A DNA stretch of 11,356 bases, from positions 1,549,001 through 1,560,356 of the forward strand of contig JACVTC010000026.1 in the NCBI GenBank assembly GCA_016946835.1, in the 5' to 3' direction. Shown in pieces: positions 1-5,162 of the stretch. Positions within the stretch are counted from its first letter, which is position 1. Each line of letters begins with the position of its first letter. The position numbers were made by a program, and so were the translations under genes. The notes under the pieces are model-generated. The model saw only the letters and a program-made list of their open reading frames with translations. It had not been told where the DNA came from and searched no databases. This stretch comes from Neocallimastix lanati (nom. inval.). Taxonomy: Eukaryota > Neocallimastigomycota > Neocallimastigomycetes > Neocallimastigales > Neocallimastigaceae.

Positions 1-71
1 AAGTAACGACGATCTCCAGCGAATCCATCTTTATTGGTAGCACTGGCATTTAAAAAGGTATCTTCTTCCAT
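1..71 (-). CDS. Possible 5' end of a host gene (partial, runs off the window)
   Basis: Reading the minus strand from an ATG at 71-69, 23 codons stay open to the window edge. The peptide starts MEEDTFLNASATNKDG and continues with GFAGDRRY. Base composition is clearly richer in G and C than the AT desert to its right, and codon choice looks like coding DNA. The sequence upstream of this start (72-173) is AT-rich and could be its promoter. I do not recognise the family, and 23 residues are too few to call a domain. It could equally be an internal exon or a chance open frame. The ATG is simply the most upstream in-frame start visible. Confidence 0.35.
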   Translation of the reverse strand, partial: MEEDTFLNASATNKDGFAGDRRY

Positions 72-173
72 TTTCTTGCTTTTTCAAAATAGATTTATTT
101 GATAATTTAATTATTGAAGAACTTTTATTTAAGGTAAATACAATTTAAATTTCGCTTTTAATGCCTTACAACT

Positions 174-197
174 AAAAAAAAAAAAAAAAAAAAAAAA
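174..197. repeat. Poly-A run (A24)
   Basis: This is an uninterrupted run of 24 A. Read on the minus strand it is a T24 tract just after a GC-richer segment. It could be a slippage-prone homopolymer, the tail of an old retroposon, or a Pol III-type terminator for a minus-strand transcript. Nothing here decides between these. Confidence 0.9.
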
Positions 198-264
198 CCG
201 GCAAAAGCTACTAACTAGAGGTATATACTAGACCTCAAAATAAAATTAAAAACTATATATTTTA

Positions 265-423
265 ATGTCGCTTTACCTTCACGACCAACCTATAGCCTTC
301 GGTGACTATAGTTCCTTATTCGCCAGAGCTTATTCGAATAGAGCAACCACCGAACTGTTGAAGTTGGTTGGTAGGATGTGGTTCTCTTTTAATCCACACT
401 CTCTTTACACTCTAGGGTTTTGA
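265..423 (+). CDS. Small hypothetical ORF (52 codons) in a GC-richer island
   Basis: An ATG at 265 opens 52 codons ending at TGA 421-423. The peptide begins MSLYLHDQPIAFGDYSSLF. It sits in an island (about 262-540) with much more G and C than its surroundings, and the mix of residues looks protein-like rather than AT-driven. I recognise no family, signal peptide or motif. The same frame reopens after the stop for short stretches with further stops, so this could be the remnant of a longer decayed gene. The island is also rich in short inverted repeats: CTATAG on both sides of a 10-nt loop near 290-311, and TGTGG/CCACA near 376-398. A structured non-coding RNA is therefore an alternative. Confidence 0.25.
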   Translation: MSLYLHDQPIAFGDYSSLFARAYSNRATTELLKLVGRMWFSFNPHSLYTLGF

Positions 424-592
424 AGCCCGTTTATATTCAAATAATTAACGACTATAGTTTCTAACCTACTGAAACTAGTTAATATACGCCGAAACTCTGT
501 TTATGAGCTCTAACCGCTCCTAGTATATTTATCGTATTACCTTAAAAATATGGACACGAAAACTTATTAAAAATTAAAAAATCTTTTTCTTC

Positions 593-691
593 TTTTTTTT
601 TTTTTTTTTTGTATTGCTGTTCTTTCAGTGAATTTTAACTGAAAGAGCTGAGATGTAGGACTTACGTCTGAGCCTACCAGCGAGGGCCAAC
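593..691 (-). mobile_element. Possible 3' end of a retroposon (LINE/SINE-like) with terminal stem-loop and A-tail
   Basis: Read on the minus strand, a GC-richer stretch (about 691-650) leads into a perfect 8-bp stem-loop. The arms are CTTTCAGT (622-629) and ACTGAAAG (638-645) with an 8-nt loop, and the stem can grow to about 11 bp with one G-T pair. A short spacer then leads into an A18 tail (T593-610 on the plus strand). A second small inverted repeat, GTAGG/CCTAC, lies in 655-677. A stem-loop just before an A-tail is typical of LINE 3' ends and the SINEs that borrow them. No coding remnant or target duplication was found, so the 5' limit is arbitrary. Confidence 0.4.
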
Positions 692-727
692 ACAAAATTA
701 AGGAATTAAATAAAAAGAATAAAAGAG

Positions 728-759
728 AATAAGGATTGTCTATACAGATTCTCCTTATT
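728..759. repeat. Inverted repeat AATAAGGA / TCCTTATT
   Basis: Two perfect 8-nt arms (728-735 and 752-759) enclose 16 nt. They lie between the putative retroposon and a T31 run. The function is unknown. The repeat may form a hairpin, but in such AT-rich DNA chance is possible. Confidence 0.5.
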
Positions 760-770
760 AGTAAATTTTA

Positions 771-776
<6 letters not shown>

Positions 777-807
<31 letters not shown>
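777..807. repeat. Poly-T run (T31)
   Basis: An uninterrupted run of 31 T followed by A6. It is one of several long homopolymers in the window, which suggests either frequent retroposon tails or tolerance of slippage. Confidence 0.9.
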
Positions 808-813
<6 letters not shown>

Positions 814-860
814 GAATTATTTAGCTAATTATTAATATATGTATTTAGTTTTAAGTATTA

Positions 861-1180
861 ATTTATCTAAAATATATTATATTCTTTCACTTAGATTATA
901 GTTAAAGTTTATCTAAAATTATGTATATGTCCACTTAATTTTCTTTCAGAATTTATCTAATAAATAGTATATTTGTTCAATTAGTTTTACTATAAATTTA
1001 TCTAATAAATAATATATTTGTTCAATTAATTTTACTATAGAATTTATCTAATAAATAGTATATTTGTTCAATTAATTTTACTATAAATTTATCTAATAAA
1101 TAGTACATTTGTTCAATTAATTATATTATAGTTTTTATCTAAGATACTATATATTCATTCACTTAAATATATTATAAAAT
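861..1180. repeat. Minisatellite, about 45-bp unit, 7 copies
   Basis: The phrase ATTTATCTAA (or a close variant) recurs at 861, 907, 951, 996, 1042, 1087 and about 1133. Spacing is 44-46 bp. The middle four units are nearly identical and also share TTTGTTCAATTA and TTTTACTATA. The first two and the last are diverged (TTCACTTA replaces GTTCAATTA). Identity is highest in the centre and decays outward, as expected from unequal crossover or replication slippage. The array ends just before a TTAGGG-like doublet. Confidence 0.9.
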
Positions 1181-1181
1181 A

Positions 1182-1195
1182 TAGGGTTAGGGTTA
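1182..1195. repeat. Two interstitial TTAGGG telomere-type units
   Basis: The 14 bases TAGGGTTAGGGTTA contain two tandem copies of the TTAGGG unit used by most fungal telomeres. They lie at the right edge of the 45-bp array. Two units is short and may be chance, though G runs are rare in this DNA. Confidence 0.45.
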
Positions 1196-1527
1196 TATAT
1201 TCATTTAATAAAAAATTTTTTTTTTTTTTTTTTTTTATTAAAATCCAAAAGGTATAGGTAGAGTTTCAAAGAGGAATCCAAAGGTAGATAGAATTTAATT
1301 TGAAAGTATGTTTATAATAAAGAGAAAGCGAAGAATCTAAGGAAAAATTGGGCAAGAATTTGAGTAAAGAAGGAATACAAAAGAAAGGTAGATAACCTAT
1401 AAAAAGAAATAATCCAAAAGATACTAGATTCAAGAATAGAATTTTTTAAGGAAGTATTCCACAGAAAAAATATTGTTTTGGTGATAATATAATTATTAGC
1501 GGTAGCCCAAGAGTTGTTTAAAGTTTT
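1196..1527. other. Gene-free AT-rich stretch with a T21 run
   Basis: This holds a T21 run (1216-1236), then purine-rich DNA with loose repeats of a phrase like ATCCAAAAGGTAGATAG. Those resemble degenerate versions of the 15-bp minisatellite unit that follows. No gene is supported here. A 111-codon minus-strand frame over 1312-1647 is explained by the 15-bp repeat, which keeps phase and has no stop on that strand. Confidence 0.6.
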
Positions 1528-1618
1528 AAAAGAGTAGATTCCAAAAGAGTAGATTCCAAAAAAGTAGATTCCAAAAAAGTAGATTCTTAAAAGAGTAGAT
1601 TCCAAAAGAGTAGATTTG
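1528..1618. repeat. Minisatellite, 15-bp unit AAAAGAGTAGATTCC, 6 copies
   Basis: Units start at 1528, 1543, 1558, 1573, 1589 and 1604, with one extra base between the fourth and fifth. Variation is mainly AAAAGAG versus AAAAAAG at the start of the unit. The length is a multiple of three, so on the minus strand it reads as a five-residue repeat (GIYSF/GIYFF). I take this as a by-product of the period rather than evidence for a protein. Confidence 0.9.
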
Positions 1619-2035
1619 TCTCGAGAAGGTTTCGTGTTTTTTGTCAAAGGGTGCTTTTATTGTAACAAATCTTAATGTTACTTAAGATTGTTATAAGGTT
1701 TTTTACACAAAAGGTTCTCGACACTAAAGTAATTCAAAATATGTTTTATTAAAATAAGTTTTTTTTATTAGTAAAAATATAAATTATTATTTTATTAATT
1801 AATCATTGTAATATTTTAAATTACTTTAAAATTAATTAATAAAAGCACAAGTAAAAATATTTTATTATGAAATTTTACACCTATTTATAGTTTTTCAGGA
1901 AAATTAATTATTTTAAGTTATCAGTTGTTATTAGTAATTATTAGAAATAAAAGAAAATTAAAGAAAACAAGTTTTCTTTCTAGAAAATGAATCTTAGATA
2001 AAAAATGATAAAAAATATTAATAAAATAGATTTTT

Positions 2036-2075
2036 CTAGTTTTATCGGTTCAATTGTTTAACCGATAAACACTAG
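2036..2075. repeat. Long hairpin in copy A (TTTATCGGTT / AACCGATAAA)
   Basis: A perfect 10-bp stem (2041-2050 with 2060-2069) and a 9-nt loop continue outward. After one bulged base (C2070) there are five more pairs, CTAGT (2036-2040) with ACTAG (2071-2075). The equivalent stem in copy B keeps pairing with different bases. Confidence 0.75.
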
Positions 2076-2126
2076 TAATTTCTTTAATATTCTAGTTATA
2101 ATAAATAAAAAGTTATTAAAATTAGG

Positions 2127-2197
2127 AAAGATTGGGTGTCGAACCCTAAGGGTTCAGCCCGATGGTTATGGTAACTTACCAATGAACCATAGTTACT
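2127..2197 (-). other. tRNA-like A-box/B-box segment in copy A
   Basis: On the minus strand, an A-box/D-arm-like TGGTTCATTGGTAAG (2189-2175) is followed by a B-box/T-arm-like GGTTCGACACC (2145-2135). Their starts are 44 nt apart, which is the spacing seen in tRNA genes. The would-be acceptor arms do not pair, the D-stem is broken and the T-stem has a mismatch. This is therefore not a working tRNA but a tRNA-derived promoter relic, as at the head of a SINE. Confidence 0.55.
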
Positions 2198-2218
2198 AAT
2201 TTACTAATTTTATTGATA

Positions 2219-2896
2219 CAAGATGAAAAGAAAAATAATGATATTTTAAAATTATTATTAAATTATATTAATTATATAAAGTTTGTAAAATATATATTAT
2301 TATAAAATTAATTATATAAAAATGATGAATTATTTTAATTATAAATCATATAAAATAATATTATTATAGTATAAAATTTAATTATTATAATATAAACTTT
2401 TATATTAATGTTTATATAAAATATAACAATTATGATTTAATATAGAGATAATAATTATAAAAAAAAAATATATAAAAATATTATAAAAAAAAAAAAAATG
2501 TTTTTGTTAAAAAATAAAATTATTGATATATGTTAATTAGTAATAGTTGATTTAATATAAGAAAAATGTTTTAATTAGTAAAGATAGTAGTTTAGTTATT
2601 AGTTTTAATAAAATTAGTTGTTTAAGTAATTAATTGTAGAATATTATAATTAAATTATAATTATTAATAGTTAATTAATATGATAAAAATAAAATAAAAT
2701 AAAATAAAATAAAATAAAATAAAATAAAATAAAATAAAATAAAATAAAATAAAATAAAATAAAATAAAATAAAATAAAATAAAATAAAATAAAAATAAAA
2801 TATTACAAAACAAATATCCTAAAATAAAAATTTTAAATAATTAAATAAAATAATTAATATTATTATTAGAATATATAATTTAATACAATTCCCCAG
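2219..2896. other. Gene-free AT low-complexity DNA
   Basis: Almost pure A/T apart from rare single G or C. It contains the (AAAAT)n array described separately and short A runs. I see no open frame of note, RNA gene or motif. Confidence 0.8.
2686..2801. repeat. (AAAAT)n microsatellite, 21 perfect units plus tail
   Basis: Perfect AAAAT units run from 2686 to 2790 (21 copies), followed by one 6-nt unit and a final AAAAT. Such purity implies recent slippage, and length is likely to vary between isolates. Confidence 0.95.
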
Positions 2897-2958
2897 TGTA
2901 GCGCCCAAAACTATTATAAATACGAATATTTAAAATATATCGTATCATATTTTTATGA
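2897..2958. other. Left arm of a possible interrupted element (TGTAGCG terminus)
   Basis: TGTAGCGCCC at 2897 resembles a canonical LTR start, but this 62-bp segment is absent before the 3' LTR copy. Its partner could be 9967-9979, which ends CGTTACA. The outer 7 bases form an inverted repeat with one mismatch. If the retrotransposon is removed together with one copy of ATGA, the two arms join into a 75-bp sequence bounded by TG and CA. It could be an older solo LTR fragment or small element hit by the insertion. Confidence 0.4.
2955..2958. repeat. Candidate target-site duplication, left copy (ATGA)
   Basis: ATGA directly precedes the shared LTR block and is matched by ATGA at 9963-9966 after the 3' LTR. 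Four bases fit Ty3/gypsy lineages that make 4-bp duplications. ATGA also happens to follow the 5' LTR internally (3736-3739), so the match could be partly chance. Confidence 0.45.
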
Positions 2959-3735
2959 TACAGAATGAACAAATAATACTAATTGTGCTAGAATAATATA
3001 AATTATTCTAACCTTATAGATTATTCTATTCTATATAATTGGAACTTTCCAATATTCTTCAAATATTACTAAATAGAAATCTTAAGTTAATAAATCACTA
3101 ATTAACTTATAATTCCTTTTGAATTATCGATCCGATTCCATTATAATGTATTAAAAATCTTTAGCCAAGAATATTGTCCTTGCCCACTTAATATATTAAT
3201 ATTATATTTCTTTTGTATTATGTTATATTGAAAATAATCAAATCTATTTAATTAGTTATTAAAATTTTCGTTATTAATTTAAATTTATTTTTAGTTACTA
3301 AATTTAACTAAACCACAATAAAATATTCTGTATAATCTCTTTATTTTTATTTTATATATATTAGTATTAAACTATTATTAAATAATTAATAATTCAATAA
3401 TATATAACTACTATTTATAACAATAATATTACTAACTAAAATAATAATTCAATTTCAATTTAAATGTTTTATTTATAAAAATAATTAGTAATTAGTTTAT
3501 TAAAAAAAATAGTTAGGCTTTACAAATTATAATTTGATAAAAAAATATAAATACATGTAATTTTAGTGAAATATAATCAATAACTTTCTTTTTATTAAAT
3601 AAATAATTATATTATTATTTTTCTTTTATAAATTTAAATAAATAAATATTGATTTTAAAACAAATTATTATTTTATTGTAATTTTATTATTTGTGTTAAT
3701 TATTATTATATTCCTAAAATTATATGAACCATACC
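2959..3735 (+). repeat. 5' LTR (777 bp)
   Basis: This is a direct repeat of 9178-9962. Differences are G3294/A9513, C3432/T9651, A3529/T9747, one A in a run near 3502, a 5-bp insertion (AAAAT) in the 3' copy near 9791, and a T-run expansion near 9891-9901 that includes one substitution. Identity also holds for ATGA just downstream of both copies. The ends are TACAG and CATACC rather than TG and CA. An alternative reading, TGATAC to ATACCA, would give TG/CA ends but needs a G-to-A change in the 3' copy and leaves no target duplication. The LTR should carry the promoter and polyadenylation signals. Confidence 0.9.
3546..3553 (+). promoter_or_regulatory. TATA box of the 5' LTR (TATAAATA)
   Basis: TATAAATA is the best TATA match in the LTR and is unchanged in the 3' copy (9764-9771). 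It would place the RNA start roughly 30 nt or more downstream, near 3580-3600, with AATAAA signals from 3598 onward. That fits a U3-R-U5 arrangement. AT richness makes chance matches common. Confidence 0.4.
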
Positions 3736-3744
3736 ATGAAAAAT

Positions 3745-3762
3745 TGGTGGAGATATCGGGGA
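3745..3762 (+). promoter_or_regulatory. Primer binding site (tRNA-primed minus-strand synthesis)
   Basis: TGGTGGAGATATCGGGGA lies 9 nt after the LTR. TGG complements the CCA tail. The remainder implies a tRNA with 3' acceptor strand TATCTCC, discriminator A and T-stem strand CCCGA, which fits a real tRNA geometry (5' end GGAGATA). It is not the initiator-Met site TGGTATC used by many Ty3-like elements. I cannot name the tRNA without the host set. Confidence 0.75.
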
Positions 3763-4244
3763 ATATAATAATAAATTAATACATTAGGGATAAAATTATA
3801 ATATTAATAAATAATTTTTCTAATAAAACAAATAATTTTTTTTTAAAAAACAATTTTTATATTTTTAACTAATTATTATTAATTGTTAAAAATATTAATT
3901 AATATTAAATTAAACTAATATTCGTGCATAGATTTCCGGGTTAAGTTTATCCTACATAGTAATTGGGCTAGTAGGCTCTGGACTGCTATTTTTTATATTG
4001 AAAATAGTAACCGTGGCACACGCGTGGCATGACACCTTTCAAGAGGTAAGCTGCACGTCAGACAGTGTGTACTATCAGATTGCACGATTATTATAATTTA
4101 ATAAATGATTAATAATAATAAATAATTAATAATTTTATTAGTTAAAAGATTTATTTTTTTTTAATTTTTTTTTTATTTTTACTTTTTATAACAATTTATA
4201 CATTACGAGGTTTAGCATTCTATAGATACAATAAATTTTATTTA
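3763..4244 (+). other. Gag leader (5' UTR) with a GC-richer structured patch
   Basis: The first part is AT-rich. At 3920-4090 the composition changes sharply, with short inverted repeats (TAGTAG near 3970 with CTGCTA) and a direct repeat CGTGGCA (4012-4018, 4023-4029). The patch holds one tiny upstream frame (ATG 4029, stop 4047-4049, six codons) and a 5' splice-site match. In LTR elements such leader patches often serve RNA packaging or dimerisation, which is inference here. The last part (4090-4244) is a T-rich tract before the gag ATG. Confidence 0.6.
4046..4225 (+). other. Candidate leader intron (GTAAG ... TAG)
   Basis: AAGAG|GTAAGC at 4041-4051 matches the eukaryotic donor consensus. 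A long T-rich tract (about 4141-4190) precedes several AG acceptors at 4208-4209, 4214-4215 and 4224-4225, just ahead of the gag ATG at 4245. Splicing would remove the second upstream ATG (4105) and cut into the first upstream frame at its stop. The branch point is not obvious. The right end given is the last of the three acceptors. Confidence 0.3.
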
Positions 4245-5162
4245 ATGAGAACATCCAGTACTTCCAGTACTCCAACAGAGAGTACTCCAGAAAGTAAGCT
4301 TAGCTTCAGAGAATTAAAGAAAGAATTAAAAGATTTTGAAAAGCTTACTAAACAAAACCTTGACATCAACTCCTGGGCAAATGAGTTAAAGGCATGGATA
4401 AAATACCAACATATCAAGGATCCTGAAACTATTTTTACTGCTTGTATATTAACGGCTTCTAGAGAACCAAGAGAAATTATCCAAGAACTAGAAGATGGAA
4501 ATGACCTTACTGAAGATGAAGATTCTGATTTCGATAGCGATAGTGAAGGAGAAGATGATGAAGAAAGTGAATCTACTACCACCTACCCAAGCCTTGATGA
4601 AATCATAAATCATCTGAAGACTTTCTATGGACTTAAAGAAGATCAAACCAACTTGTTACGAGAATTGCGTTCCATGAAAATAAAGAAGAACGAGAAAGTT
4701 AAAGATTTTAATGTCCGTTATAGATCTTTGTACCATAAATTGGATAAAAAGAGAAGAAGAAAAATTAGTGTTTTAGATTATGCAGATTCCTTAACCAATA
4801 ATCCTGACGCATGGAGAAAGGTTATGCTTAAAGACAATATTTCTATTACCAAAGCATTCGCTATAGCTGAAAAAGTTGATCGTTTATCTATTAAAAATAG
4901 TACTGAATATTATGATAAGACTCGTTACAATCTCCTTAACTCTAAAAGTAATTTTAATAAGAACATTTCAAATGATTTTAACAAACCAAAAACCCACAAA
5001 AATGTATCTATAGAAAATCTCACTAACAAGATGAAAGAAATGAAAATTAGTACTTGCTGGTTTTGTAGCAATGAAGGACATACCAAACGAAACTGTCCTA
5101 AATTAAATTCTATATTGGAAAATAACCGCAAGAAGTTTTATGAAAATTATTTAAACCACTAA
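4245..5162 (+). CDS. gag: Gag polyprotein (capsid-nucleocapsid), 305 aa
   Basis: This is the structural protein that assembles the virus-like particle in the cytoplasm and packages element RNA. Residues 20-75 contain charged helices and a short hydrophobic segment (FTACILTA, 64-71). Residues 81-110 are a strongly acidic E/D/S linker. Residues 114-215 look like the retrotransposon Gag capsid region (YPSLDEIINHLKTFYG, LLRELRSMKIKKNEKVKDF). The C-terminus carries one CCHC zinc knuckle with C271, C274, H279 and C284, used for RNA binding. The start is the first ATG after the leader and gives a full-length Gag. The stop at 5160-5162 overlaps the pol frame by 19 nt, and the last codons form the frameshift site. 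About 300 aa is normal for a Ty3-type Gag. The frame is intact. Confidence 0.95.
   Translation: MRTSSTSSTPTESTPESKLSFRELKKELKDFEKLTKQNLDINSWANELKAWIKYQHIKDPETIFTACILTASREPREIIQELEDGNDLTEDEDSDFDSDSEGEDDEESESTTTYPSLDEIINHLKTFYGLKEDQTNLLRELRSMKIKKNEKVKDFNVRYRSLYHKLDKKRRRKISVLDYADSLTNNPDAWRKVMLKDNISITKAFAIAEKVDRLSIKNSTEYYDKTRYNLLNSKSNFNKNISNDFNKPKTHKNVSIENLTNKMKEMKISTCWFCSNEGHTKRNCPKLNSILENNRKKFYENYLNH

Larger units (their letters stand above)
1642..2218. mobile_element. Repeat-family copy A: LTR-like or tRNA-headed SINE-like element
   Basis: This aligns along its length, in the same orientation, with 10442-11083. Shared landmarks in order are: a TGT start followed by GGTGCTTTTATTGTAA; AATAAAAGCACAA (ending 1850); TATTTATA (1882-1889); GGAAAA; ATGAATCTTA; a long hairpin (2036-2075); and a minus-strand tRNA-like segment (2127-2197) followed by ACTAATTTTATTGAT. 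There is no coding capacity. On the plus strand, the TG start and TATA-like box suggest a solo LTR. On the minus strand, Pol III-like boxes at one end suggest a SINE with a long body. No target duplication or clear outer end was found. Overall identity is low by eye, so the two copies are old. Confidence 0.6.

Noticed and set aside
1182-1195. A chromosome end
   Set aside because: Only two TTAGGG units, with ordinary sequence continuing on both sides.
861-1618. CRISPR array
   Set aside because: Units are adjacent with no unique spacers, and the genome is eukaryotic.
1312-1647. 111-codon minus-strand frame rich in F, I, L and S
   Set aside because: Its N-terminal part is the 15-bp minisatellite read in phase, and the rest is AT-biased low complexity with no coding signature.
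2131-2148. The TGGGTGTCGAACC stretch as a primer binding site after an LTR
   Set aside because: It contains the T-loop complement too close to TGG to leave room for an acceptor stem, and an A box lies at tRNA distance. A tRNA-derived segment explains it better.
2127-2197. A functional tRNA gene
   Set aside because: Acceptor arms do not pair, the D-stem is broken and the T-stem has a mismatch. Only the A and B box words survive.
4238-4582. 114-codon minus-strand frame, serine-rich
   Set aside because: It is the antisense shadow of the acidic E/D codons of gag.
4925-5131. 68-codon minus-strand frame
   Set aside because: Antisense shadow of the gag C-terminus, including the zinc knuckle codons.
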